Below are positions 1-10,574 of a stretch of 23,542 bases of DNA, piece by piece. A model generated the notes under the pieces. That model was not told where the DNA came from. It was given only the letters and a program-made list of their open reading frames with translations, and made no database searches. The position numbers and the translations under genes were made by a program. The stretch lies in the NCBI GenBank assembly GCA_012064415.1, contig SSNU01000289.1:349918-373459 (forward strand). The letters run 5' to 3'. The DNA comes from Gyrodactylus bullatarudis (taxonomy: Eukaryota > Platyhelminthes > Monogenea > Gyrodactylidea > Gyrodactylidae). Every line of letters starts with the position of its first letter. Positions within the stretch are counted from its first letter, which is position 1.

Positions 1-114
1 TTTTTTTTAATTTTTTTTATCGAACCGCCATATTATATCCAGAGATGCTGTGTATATATATTTGTATTTATATTTATTTATTTTATCTTTTATAAATCAA
101 TAAAATCATACTTT

Positions 115-493
115 CTAACAAAAAAAAGAGCTTACTGTTCTCGAATAACAATCAGGGTATTTCTTGAGGAACTTCCTTATCCATTCTTTTCCTGCCGGTA
201 CATCATGTGACGCTGACAAATGCTGAACCTCATTCATCAAATCTTGGAATTTCAAACCTTTCTTAACACGATTACAAAAATTGATAAGTCCTATTTCAAT
301 GCATTCATGAGGTGTAAGCCGAATGAACTTTCTCAAAAACGACTTGGTACACTGTACATTTCCTTTGATTCGCGATTTCTTCATGACTCACATCACGGTT
401 CTTAAGATCCATGATCTTCATTTGATCCCTGAGAGAAAGACTTCTTGTGTACACCATGAATGAGAAGTGAAAAATGAGAGGCATTGTAATCAA
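115..493 (-). pseudogene. CENP-B/pogo-type transposase DNA-binding region, frameshifted relic
   Basis: Two overlapping minus-strand frames together resemble the paired helix-turn-helix DNA-binding region of Tigger/pogo/jerky-type transposases and CENP-B-like proteins. The upstream frame (493 to 305) carries a Psq/CENP-B N-terminal-like helix-turn-helix at about residues 18-50 (SLSLRDQMKIMDL, then VSHEEIANQRKCT). The second frame (384 to 115) carries a CENPB-type domain at about residues 21-82, ending in AGKEWIRKFLKKYP, close to the family's GK-W-FLKRHP signature. One frameshift in the 305-384 overlap separates them. No DDE catalytic domain follows: the frame stops at 115, and AATAAA-type signals lie just beyond it on the minus strand (73-82). 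It is most likely a decayed, 3'-truncated transposon copy; a host gene derived from one is less likely because of the frameshift. Family assignment rests on motif recognition only. Confidence 0.5.
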
Positions 494-1517
494 TGATTGG
501 TCAATTCAACGAATGTTAAAAGGTTGGAGTGAATAAGGGGGTCTACTAACAATTTTCAACATTGTTCAACAGTGAACCTCAACGTTAAAGTAAAATAAGG
601 ACGGGGGTCTCCCTACATAGCAGGGCTTACAAGCTATCTTTCGATTACGTCATCGAAAAAAACGGAGGTCTGTAACTAAATTCAGCTTAGAAATGAATAT
701 TTTTTCGATTTTCAATCAAAAACGAAATTCCCGATCATATCAGCTTTAAACTCGTCTAGTTTTCACCGATTATGATATTGATGCATGAAAATTGACCAAG
801 AGAAACAACTTTTCATTCTGCATCCGATAGAGTTACTTTTATAGACGTAGTACGAAAAAAAATCAACTCGCTTATTAAGGGTGCTAGAATTATGAAAAGA
901 GGTTTGGAAGCAAGAGCATACTCTTATTAGCCAAAATACAGAATTTCATTACTTTATCATGAAGTTTAGGGCTCATTTGGCACTTTAGAAATTTATTTAT
1001 TTTTTTTCAATTTTATTTTTGAAATTTAATGGTCGTACTTGTGAGTAAGCAGGCAAATTTTTTTTCGATCGATTATTTTTCGGATAATACATTTTCCAGG
1101 AAGTTTAGTGTATAACAATATATTTCTTTTTTTTGTATATCGTAACTACTTCCAAGTAACTTTGCAAAAAATATTAATGTTTATTTGTGGTTAAAAAAGA
1201 AAAAAAATTAATAAATAAAAAATCATATTTGAGACTGAAATGTAATGCATAATTAGTAAGAAACTAGCTCAACTTGTAAATTAGGGGAGAGGGTGACGCA
1301 TTAATCTTTCATCAAAATTTCGAAGTTTATTTTCAACAGTTTTCATACCCAATGAACGAATTTGATAGGGTTTAGTGCTGCTGATCGAGTCAGGAGAAAA
1401 TTCTCTACAAGTTGAGACCAAAAACTAGAAAAATGACAAAATTTGCACAAAATATTAAAATTTAAATATATTTGTCCTACTTCTTAGTAGATTTTAAATA
1501 TGAAGTCTTATTTTTAG
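494..1517. other. AT-rich stretch without recognised gene
   Basis: No ORF or RNA gene with recognisable features was seen on either strand. The stretch contains homopolymer A/T runs and a short, more GC-balanced patch near 590-640. I see no inverted repeat longer than a few bases and no transposon ends that I can pair. Confidence 0.5.
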
Positions 1518-2507
1518 TTCGAAAATCGGGGTGTGCACATTCCCACACACCAAAACTGGTGCACAACTGTAGTAACATCAGACCCCATTAGATTCTTGAT
1601 TGCTATTTTTATTATTATTTTTGTTATTACCAACATTAAACCAGTAATTAATACTCCTCTCATTCGATGTACTTCTCAATTAACCATCTGTGACACAAAA
1701 GACGCCATATCAACCAATTTACTCATAAATCATGACAATAAGTGCCATTTAACCACATTGAGTGCCAATATTCATTTTTCATTCTTTCTTCAAAATGTTC
1801 GTTCACTGTTCTCTTGCTTTCATCAACTAAGAATACATATTATCAACACCCAATATGATTTCTACTGCCTAACTGAAACCTGGCTTTCAGACCAAAACCT
1901 ATCTAATAGTCTACACATCAACGGTTACAAATTAACTTGTTCAGACAGAATTGACGATCCTCATGGAGGTGTGCTCATATACTATCATAATAATATTACC
2001 ATATCATCAACAATGAGATTCAGTTTTCACGGAAATGAAATTCTAATCATAAAGGCAACTAAACTTGGAAATTCTAAACGTATCAATATTGCCCTCCTAT
2101 ACAGAAAACCAAGCACAAATTCCCACACTGATACAGCCCTAGCCAATCCTATCGATGATCTTATACCAACTGACGATGATCTAATATTTCTCGGTGATAT
2201 AAATATGCCCTACGAAAACTGGAATAATCCAGTATCAGATATTGGCATTCTCCTACGAGCTCACAATCTCAAACAAGTAGTATCATCACCCACAAGAGGT
2301 CAAAACATTCTTGACTGGATTTTCATAAACACTACAGTACTATCCTACTATGTAGAAATTCAAGAAGTATATCCAACCAAAGATCATCTAGGAGTTTTCT
2401 ATATCATTGTAACCAATTCCGAAGAAAATACAACAATTACAAATACTAACGAATCAAGCTACTACGAACATTATGGCGTAATCCTTGGGGGTTTGAGCTT
2501 ACAATAG
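1518..2507 (+). pseudogene. Non-LTR retrotransposon endonuclease (EEP) domain, incomplete ORF
   Basis: This open frame encodes an endonuclease/exonuclease/phosphatase-fold domain of the type that nicks target DNA for LINE retrotransposons. Counting from the GTG at 1533, visible motifs are QNVRSL (residues 87-92, Asn), LTETWL (113-118, catalytic Glu), GGVLIYY (145-151), LYRKP (189-193), FLGDINMP (219-226, the GDFN-like Asp/Asn pair), SPTRGQNILDWIF (252-264) and KDHLGVF (283-289, where SDH is usual). A hydrophobic stretch at residues 20-36 precedes the domain. The frame is open from 1518, but its first ATG is near residue 161, inside the domain, so the natural start is missing or was supplied by upstream sequence. 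It stops right after the domain and no reverse transcriptase follows. Keeping the 5' domain while losing the 3' part is the opposite of usual LINE 5' truncation. It is likely a dead fragment, although the long open frame suggests it is not very old. Confidence 0.8.
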
Positions 2508-5500
2508 GGGAAGATTTGATAAAGGTAATTGATTGCATTCGCAAACAATAGATATGTACGTTAGTTTTACTAAAAGCTTATTTTCATGTATATTTCTAGT
2601 GGTCAAGTGAAGCCTACAATTGTATTTGATAATCTCTTGTGAAAAATTAAATTTTCGTGATTGAAAATAGACCGAATAGTTTATTCATAGTAAAATCCCA
2701 CAATAATTTTTATCACACGACATCTTGCGATCATAATCGGATATTTCTTTTGAATTTTTCTCACCTATTCAGATGTGATCTAGAAAATGAAATAGGACTT
2801 TTCTATGGTTAAGTTTTCTTGACTTGATCGTCTTCTGGACTACTTTTGAGACGCAATAAACAGTTGTCAAGACGTATATTTGGAAGATCCTAGAAAATTC
2901 AAGATAATTATCATGGGAATAGTCTAACTCATCATTAACCCGTGTAAGGCATCACAAATTCAACTTATGGTTAGAGAACTGGATAAAAAATATTTTTTTC
3001 CCGTGAGGAATCTGAAATGTTATCAAAAAATCCGTTTTCATTAAATGTTTAGAGTAGTGCATTTCGTCATGTGCAGAAATGAATTCAGAATTAAAATATT
3101 AGGTTGAATAAGTATTTCTCTTAATTTTAATGAAATTCGAAGAAAGGCTGGGGTTTGAAAAATGAGAAATTAAAATATTATTTTAGTTATTACGACAAAG
3201 ATTTGAGTTGATCTTCTTTGTTCAAGCTTAAGTAGTTTTGAAATACATTTTCATCTCTCAAATTTTTTCTCATGTTTCAATTTCAAATAAAAATTCTGGT
3301 ATCAACGAAATTTGCTAAATCTAATGAGGACGAATTTATGTCTATTGTCATAAATCTTATGGAGATGACATCTGGTTGTCCGATTTCTTAAATCCAGAAG
3401 ACAATCTTCAATAAAGATCTTTGATGAACTCACTTAGCTAGCAAGCTTGAAGACCAAAACCATGGTACACTTGTGCATAAGTTTTCGTGAAAAAAAACAA
3501 AATTTTCAATGAAGATATTGAAAAAATTTCGATATTTTAAATTTCGAGCTGGCAAGATTTTTATTTTTCCTTGATGAAAAATTGAGATTTTCGTAAATAT
3601 AATAAATTCCAAATTCATCGAGTAAAGCTTTACATTGCAATATTGAAAATTTCATTTCGATTTCTTGTGAGCTATTCTGGTTTTGATAAAATTATTTTCT
3701 TCCAATAATTTATTCATGAAACATTCCACATCTGTTTTAAATCTAACGTTAACAGATAAAGTTGTATCAAGGTACATTTCTTGTCTGACAATCATGTAGC
3801 ATTTTTTTAGTTTTTAATTTTTCCATTGAATAACACAGCAACACAGTTCAAGACTTAACATAAACATCGCTCGTCACAGCTGTATTCTCAGATTTACCAA
3901 ATTTTGATCTCTCAAGGGCCTAAATAATAATCGCCAAAGATATTCTGGAAACCGATTCAAAAGGTATTCAATTACCGATTTAAGAAAAGAGATTCCAAAA
4001 AAATCATTTTAGGGGGACAAGTTAAAATTCGAATAGGTGCAGTTTTCCCTTTTTTTTAACTTAAAATTTATGTTGATATCAAGGTGATTAATTTCATTGA
4101 TTGTCTAGTTAACAAAATAATAAAGAAATTAAAATTTTATTTTCACATGACAATGGGACGATTCTAAAAATATCATCTAGCATATTTGATTTCCTTTTCT
4201 GATCGTGACGCTAAAAAAAATTTTTTCCTCCTAACGCTCTAGAATCAACAATAAAGCTCAAAGTTCGAAAAAATGTCGTACCAACATGTAATTTAATAAA
4301 TTTTAATCTGAATTACCAGAAATCTTTGAATTATTACAGCAAAATGTTGGATTTTTGTAATAATCATAAATTTCTATCTTCAACCAAAAGAAAACAGCTT
4401 ATTTCTGGCTACAGAAAACCACCAAGAAAATGTCAACTGAAAACATCGGAAGACAGAAAGTTTAAAGATGTTATGTCTGACCAAGGAGTAAAGACCGTAG
4501 AATAAATGCGACGAATGCACTGACCATTCTTTGATTTTTTGTCAGGATTGTGCAAAAATATAAAAATTCTTTAAATCAATTTGTGCATTTTTCATACTGG
4601 GACTCATCTAAGTAAGTTTTTTAAGTGAGGGTTAACTAGTTTTGTATAAAAATTATAATTTCTGATGAAAAGTAAAGATTGTAAAAATCCAGCTTACTCG
4701 AACACTGTTCAATGAACAGCCCCTCGTAATAATTTGTCTTTGATACATCTATAGTGTCATATGGTTTCAGTATTTTTCATTTTCCAACTATAGAATTCCT
4801 GCTCATCACATGATCGGGAGAGTTTAATACAATTTATTTCGCAGATAAAAAAATTCTTGTAATATACATAAATGCAATATATACAGATGAGATAATCAAA
4901 TAATAGTATGTGTGTATTGTGGCAGCTTTTTTTGAATAATGGCAATAGACATCATTTTTCTGCATCAAAACTACCATTAAGTTCAATAGAGAGATTATCT
5001 TTTGACGTTTGACATTTATGATTTTCTGAAAGGAATCAAGTTAATCTTTTATTATTATTGTAAAGTATTTGGATGGGAATTATAACTAGAAATTGTAATC
5101 ATACTTTAATTGGAGTATCAAATGAGGCAGACGAAAAAGCGCCGATTTTTTCAATCATTGAACTCAAAATTTATTGAAATTTCCTTCTAAAATTAGACAA
5201 CACATTCGAATATGGCCAGAAGTTCAGAGAAATTTGTGGAAAACTGAATCATTGGAATTTTCCGATTATCGCGATCTAAAATTACGAAATTTAATTTTTT
5301 CTTGAAAAGAATTTGGCGAAATGTTTTCCTTATTTTGGTCCCAAATGTCAGTATTTGGTTAAATTCTAAAAGTGGTTTTTTCTGTAAAATTATTTTTATT
5401 ACAGACTAGGAGTAATATTCACTTGTTTTGTAAAAATCTCCCGAGTCTACTTTCGATAAAGATAATAATGAATCTATAAGATTTCTTTCACTGAAACTAA

Positions 5501-6392
5501 ACTTGAAAATGTGTACGATGAAAATATTTGAAATTCCGGTATGAGAAAAATTGAAAATGAGTTGTGTAACGTCTCTAGGAAAGCTCAGTTAGGTTGTGAC
5601 TGAAATTATCATTAATTTTGAATTTAATTATCATTAAATTTTTCCTGATTTCCGAAGAGAATATTGAATAGCATGTTCATTAGAGTAGGCCAAATTTTTC
5701 AACTTTTTCCAGCCTTAATCTCATTTTGAAGATTATCGAAAACTAAACATTTTTTCCCCATAAACAAAATCTGATATACAAAATCTCGATTGAAAATGAC
5801 TGTTTTTGAACACGCGCCAAGATTTTTTCAATGAATTTCGAGAAGGGACAAAATTGAGATTTTTGAATAGTTTTTGCAATATTTTGAATAAAAATAAGGC
5901 TCATAGTAAAAATTGAGTGTTCTTTTACATGTCGGAAGAAAGTCCCAAGAAATTAGGTAAATTTTGAGGATTTTAGGCAAAATGGGATCTTTTCATTTTG
6001 ATTTTCAAAAATGTGTTTTTCTTGGTTAAAACATCAATTTTTGATTAAGACATAGAACATTGTTCGAGGAAAATAAAATTCTGTATTACCCTAATGTTTA
6101 TACAAAATATGACATTTAAGTGAACCTAAATTTCTGTTTCAAGTTTTTAGCTGCGAATAGATCCATTTGGATCCCTTATCAACGCATCTATCTTGAAAAA
6201 AATGGGACTAACTAATAGAATAAATGCGTTATGTAATTATCAAGGGTAGATTCTCAAGAGATTCGTTTTCCTCTAAATCCTGCTAATAGGCTTACCTTGC
6301 TGAATATTAAAAATCAGTACTTAAGAATAGCCCTAAATAAAAGTACACATGAATAAACTTAAACAGCCATCAAAAACAGATTTTACAAGATT
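2508..6392. other. AT-rich gene-free region with faint repeat traces
   Basis: No convincing gene lies in these 3.9 kb; the short open frames at 3430-3618 and 4757-4945 look like chance. Around 3555-3620 a patch resembles one end of the fold-back family at 20997-21472. At about 5640-5670 a patch with CTGATTTCCGAAGAGAATAT resembles one at 8758-8780, suggesting two old copies of one repeat. At 4507-4551 a short frame shows four cysteines spaced as in piggyBac C-termini, reported as a weak finding. Otherwise I see only AT-rich sequence. Confidence 0.4.
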
Positions 6393-6645
6393 GTAACCAT
6401 AATTGCAAAATGAAAATCATTCAGTATAGGGAAGACTAACCATGGCTGCAATTATTAAATTTTAACACAGGAAAAAGTAACCATAAATGCAATAATCAAA
6501 ATTTTTTATTAAAAATGGAACCAAAAATGAATTAAATTTTAGGGGTCCTCAAATCCAATGTAAAAAAGTAACCAAAATTGTATTTTGGCCTACCACTGTC
6601 ACCATATCTGCAAATGGGAAGGTCCAAGTCACCAATTTTGCAAAT
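6393..6645 (+). repeat. Array of seven degenerate ACCA-N-TGCAA motifs
   Basis: A motif of the form (G)TAACCA or GTCACCA, then 3-5 bases, then TGCAA or a variant, recurs at 6393, 6436, 6477, 6517, 6568, 6598 and 6628. The first four copies start 43, 41 and 40 bases apart, the last three 30 apart, with one 51-base gap between the groups. Copies 4 and 5 are the most degenerate. The array ends about 400 bases before the phosphatase start codon. It could be an old degenerate minisatellite or a cluster of binding sites; the sequence does not tell which. Confidence 0.5.
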
Positions 6646-7045
6646 ATCCCACAAATTTTATAATCCTAATATTTTAAGAAATACTACACTCTTCTCTCTC
6701 CTTTGCTTTTTCAACAGATAGACCAATACAAGCCAAAAAACAACATACTCAGTTAGCAAGCGAACAACGTTTTAGTCAAACTAAAATATACGTCTGTTTT
6801 CTCTAACCTTCCTCATGAATTCAGAAACCAATAAAGATGATATTCTCGGTAAAATTCGCCAATATATTATCGTAAAAATAAATCAGTTATCACACTCACC
6901 AAACGGAATTGATTAAATCGTTTAATGTGTGAATATTTTCTTAGCTTATCACTCGAATATACAACTTCGAATATTGGCTATGATGAGAGAAAATATCTGT
7001 CTTTCATGAAGAATATTTCTAAAAGAGTAACATATTTTAGTATAA
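6646..7045 (+). promoter_or_regulatory. Upstream region of the phosphatase gene
   Basis: These 400 bases between the motif array and the phosphatase ATG should hold its promoter and 5' leader. I see no clear TATA box at a sensible distance. A pyrimidine-rich tract running into TTTTTCAACAG ends at 6717 and resembles a 3' splice site, so the leader could be spliced there, with the coding exon beginning after it. This is suggestive only: no matching donor was identified. Confidence 0.25.
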
Positions 7046-7984
7046 ATGAAAAAAACTGGTCGCTTGAGGAAATTAATCAAATCTGCTAATGACGCAATCA
7101 ACCGGATGAGTATAATTCCAAAACCAAGGCGTGACATTGAAGTTGTTTCAGGAAATATTTTCCGGGATCTGGAGTACTCTTTTGCTTGTATGCAAGGCTG
7201 GCGTAAGTCAATGGAAGATACTATGGATTATTGTTGTAGTTTACCAGATCACCTTAGCAACTGGCGATATTTCGCTTTATTTGATGGTCACGGAGGACGA
7301 CAAGTGGCAGAGGTATGCTCTGAACGACTTCTCGATGTAATACTCGAGACTCATGAGTTCAAATGTTTGCGCAAAGATAAGAGCCGTCATCGTGATATCA
7401 ATTTAATTTGTCGTGGGATTATCGGTGGATTTCTTCTGTTTGACCAGGAAATTTTAGACAATGAACATGAGAAATCCGGAAGTACAGCCATATTGAGTTT
7501 CATAACAGAGTGCTACATAATTTTGGTGAATTGTGGAGATTCAAGAGCTATCATTACTAGTCATGGGGAACTAGTTAAAGCCACTCATGACCATAAGCCA
7601 ACGAATGATATTGAAAAGGAAAGAATACTGAATGCAGGTGGCAAGGTCCTTTTCAACATGGTCAATGGGAGCTTAGCTCTGTCTAGATCTCTGGGTGATG
7701 TGGATTTTAAGAAGCCGAATCATTTACATCCACGAGATCAGATTGTCTGTCCAGAGCCAGATGTATACTTTTATCCGTTGATGGATGAATTCCATCTAAT
7801 CCTAGCCACCGATGGAATCTGGGATGTATTTACAAGTGAACAGTTGGCCGAATATGTCCATGAAAAGAGTAGATCTATAAATCCAAATTTGACGAATACA
7901 GCAATAAAAGCATTAAATAAATCACTTAAATTTGGCAGTAAGGACAACATGAGTATATTTCTAATACGGAAAAAATTGAAATAA
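7046..7984 (+). CDS. PP2C-family (PPM1A/B-like) Ser/Thr protein phosphatase, intronless
   Basis: A metal-dependent serine/threonine phosphatase of 312 residues with the full set of PP2C motifs. Arg53 (phosphate binding) and Glu57-Asp58 lie in MQGWRKSMED; Asp80-Gly81-His82 in FALFDGHGG; SGSTA at 144-148; Asp165 in VNCGDSR; DHKPTNDIEKERILNAGG at 182-199; NGSLALSRSLGD at 207-218; Asp256 and Asp260 in ATDGIWD; Asp300-Asn301 in SKDNMS. The MQGWR-MED start and the IEKERI-NAGG block point to the animal PPM1A/PPM1B branch. These enzymes dephosphorylate stress-kinase and related signalling proteins in cytosol and nucleus; that role is family knowledge. The protein ends just after the catalytic domain, so the C-terminal helical domain of PPM1A/B is absent. 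It has a basic N-terminal tail (about residues 1-30) and no signal peptide. The start is firm: an in-frame TAA directly precedes the ATG. The ORF has no introns, so it may be a retrocopy or a naturally single-exon gene. All catalytic residues are intact, suggesting function. Confidence 0.93.
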   Translation: MKKTGRLRKLIKSANDAINRMSIIPKPRRDIEVVSGNIFRDLEYSFACMQGWRKSMEDTMDYCCSLPDHLSNWRYFALFDGHGGRQVAEVCSERLLDVILETHEFKCLRKDKSRHRDINLICRGIIGGFLLFDQEILDNEHEKSGSTAILSFITECYIILVNCGDSRAIITSHGELVKATHDHKPTNDIEKERILNAGGKVLFNMVNGSLALSRSLGDVDFKKPNHLHPRDQIVCPEPDVYFYPLMDEFHLILATDGIWDVFTSEQLAEYVHEKSRSINPNLTNTAIKALNKSLKFGSKDNMSIFLIRKKLK

Positions 7985-8060
7985 ATTTCTTCTATAGAGA
8001 AAAATCAAGAATGAAATTTATATTTTGATGTCAAAATCAATTATTTTGCTTTGATTAAAA

Positions 8061-8066
8061 AATAAA
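8061..8066 (+). terminator. Poly(A) signal AATAAA for the phosphatase gene
   Basis: A canonical AATAAA lies 77 bases after the phosphatase stop codon and would give a short 3' UTR. Another AATAAA overlaps the stop codon itself (7980-7985). Such hexamers are common in DNA this AT-rich, so the assignment rests on position. Confidence 0.45.
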
Positions 8067-10019
8067 TTTAGAAACTTATGAATTTTTTGAAAATTTAGTT
8101 CGGATATTGGCAAATTCTCGTTTATAATAATTCTTGATACAAGTTTTGTAAATACATCGTGATCCTTTAAGAAATGTAAATTTGGTGTTTAATTAGTTAG
8201 ATTCTAAAAACACCACTCTCAGAGATTTTTTGATTTTCATGAAAATTCCATTGTATCTTTAACAAATGCCTCTTTACTCTTTTCTTAAAATATTTTTCTA
8301 AATTTGTCTAGTCCTGTTTTTAATTTCCCTCTCCTCATGATTCGATAACATCTTTTCCCTCTATTTGTGTCAAATTGGATCTAAAATTATTTTCTTTTAG
8401 CTTAGATGAAACAAGATCCTGATAATCTATGTTATTTTTCTGAGACTTTAATACTGCTAAATTTTAGCGCTATCGGATCGAAAATATAACAGGGAATTGA
8501 AAAAAACTAACTAATTTAGTCCTATAGTGTGTCTGATTGAGGAAATAATTAAAGCTAGTTGATGTCGTCTAAAGTTGATACAAAATGTCACCATTCAACT
8601 GCTTCAAATCTTCGAATTCGAGAAAGGTTTTGGGTGCGAAAGTTGAAAAAGTGGAAATTTGATGCATTTTGCCTGATTTTGGTAAGATATAATTTTTTCG
8701 AGTTTTTTAAATTTCCACAACCTATTGCATGATGGAATTCAAGAAATTATTTTTTTCCTGACTTTCCGAAGAAATATTGAGTTTTTGTTTTTAAATACTG
8801 ATATTTAAAATCAAGATTTACTAATAATAAAATTTGGCCATATCAGTCTAGAGTAATATTTTTGATCAAATAAATTAATATTTTTATAGCTAAATTCTGG
8901 CACCGAAAGGGTCATTATAATATTGTATTGAATTTAGTAATGATTCTATGTAAAACCAAATTTTAAAAAAGATATCTATACGACTTAGTAGTTTTCTGAA
9001 TGTTCAAAAAATTAAAATAATTACACCCGGAAGTTGTGTATTCTTTTGTATATGAAAAAAATAATTCATCACTGAAATTATCCAAAATTTCAATTCAAAT
9101 TATGATAACTCACAATATGTAGAATCATTCCCAGACTTTGTTTGTACTATTCCAGAAATATGAAAAAAGTATTAAATATTCTAGCTCACTTGATTCATAA
9201 CTACTTCAATGAGATTCTTCTTAACCTTCAAAAGTATACGCTGATTTTGTCGATTTTGATCATTTTGGCCATTTTTGAGATTTGTTTAGTGTAAGTTAAA
9301 AAATAGATTCTGTGATATTGTCAGGACCTGCGTAATAGACGTAGTTTAATAAAATAAAATGTCCTGGTATTTTTTCAACTAAGCCAGGAAAAATTCACTT
9401 TTTGAGTTCTAAGATGAAATGAACCAACGAGTTGTTGAATTAAAAAAATGTAATCAAGCCAAAATTGGGTCATTTTACGAATTTCGAAATTGCCCAAACA
9501 TTTTCATCGATTTCCACGTTTTATCGATATTACGGATCAAGATTAGACGAACCATTTTTTTGGGAGTCTTTAGATTCACATAGGTTACCAGAATTACTGT
9601 AACATATCGTAAAAAATCTTGGATATTTTTTGCATGTATCCAAAGAAATAAATATAAAGTTCACTATAATCCATTGCCTTGAAACAAAAGACAATGGCTG
9701 AATTAAAAATGGCCACACGAGGAGATGATGAAATCCCTCAACAGTTTGTTGCTTCTTTAACTTAATGATATTCTTACTTTTACCACAAGCCTTTACAATT
9801 GTTAGTTTTCTTATTGTTCTAAAAGACAATTTAGAAATCTCTTTCACGTATTTGTTATTATAATTAGGATATTCTCTTCTGTACTTAGAACAATGAAAGG
9901 CGACTTTATAAAAATAAATCGTTAAAAAAGTTTGTTTTAGAAAATATTTGGAGACTTTTTTTGGCGTGATTTTCCCCTTCTTTCAAACTTGAAATTGTTT
10001 TCTTAATATTAAGTTGTAA
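8067..10019. other. AT-rich region with scattered old repeat fragments
   Basis: No supported gene. At about 8620-8690 a patch sharing GCGAAAGTTGAAAAAGTGG matches the arm sequence of the 15401-15891 fold-back. At about 9450-9530 a patch with CGAATTTCGAAATTGCCCAA resembles the opposite arm, so one or two decayed copies of that family lie here. A 105-codon minus-strand frame at 9530-9847 has no recognisable domain and I do not call it. The stretch just before 10020 should correspond to the upstream part of the Penelope-like relic, but I cannot follow coding sequence there. Confidence 0.4.
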
Positions 10020-10530
10020 GTGGAATCAAATTTTTTTTATCAGAATCACTTATCGACAAAGAAACCATTAGGAAAATTTTTTTTCATTGAGAGAGAGAAA
10101 CGAAAGAAAATGAAACAAGAAGACGATCCGAGCAACATGAAATTCAGACCTATCGTAGATATGAGTCTATCAGCAACTTATAAAATCGCAAAATGGTTAC
10201 TGTAACTACTGACCCCAATAATCAAAACGGAAAACAACTACAGCGTAAAGGATACATTCGAGTTCATCGAGAAAATCAGGAATGTCGAATCAAAGAACAC
10301 AAAAAATGTTATCATTAGATGCTGAATCACTTTTCACAAATATTCCTTTAGGAGAAACAGTCGATTACATCATTGAAAGGACCTATCAAGTCGGCCCAAA
10401 TTTCCCTCTCAGGAGTCAAGCACTAAGGAGATTGATAAATTTGTGTTGCAGAAATGTCGTATTTTCATTCAATGACAGACTGTGTAAAAGACGGAGTAGT
10501 CCTTAATGAGCAGAAGCCTTCATGAAAAAG
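10020..10530 (+). pseudogene. Penelope-like element reverse transcriptase relic
   Basis: Three consecutive plus-strand reading segments match the first half of a Penelope-like reverse transcriptase. In the first frame (from 10020, directly after a TAA) FRPIVDMSLSATYKIAKWLL is the conserved RPIV block, at about 10140-10202. A TAA at 10203 interrupts it, and the same frame continues with LLTPIIKTENNYSVKDTFEF before a shift. The next frame (10282-10506) has LSLDAESLFTNIPLGETVDY, with the first catalytic Asp at 10318-10320, matching the family's SLDVVSLFTNIP block. A further shift near 10485 may recover DGVV. The YxDD catalytic block and the GIY-YIG endonuclease are absent. Such enzymes copy element RNA into chromosome ends or nicks; this copy has a stop and at least one frameshift and cannot be active. 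It ends where a minus-strand LINE fragment begins. Confidence 0.75.
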
Positions 10531-10574
10531 ATAGAAGTTCTGAACCTGAAACAAACAATAGAAAAGACACAAAA

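Noticed and set aside
3430..3618. 62-codon minus-strand frame
   Set aside because: Phe/Ile/Lys/Asn-rich, typical of random AT-rich DNA; it partly covers an old repeat patch.
9530..9847. 105-codon minus-strand open frame
   Set aside because: No recognisable domain, no support from repeats or neighbours; could be chance or a decayed element I cannot identify.
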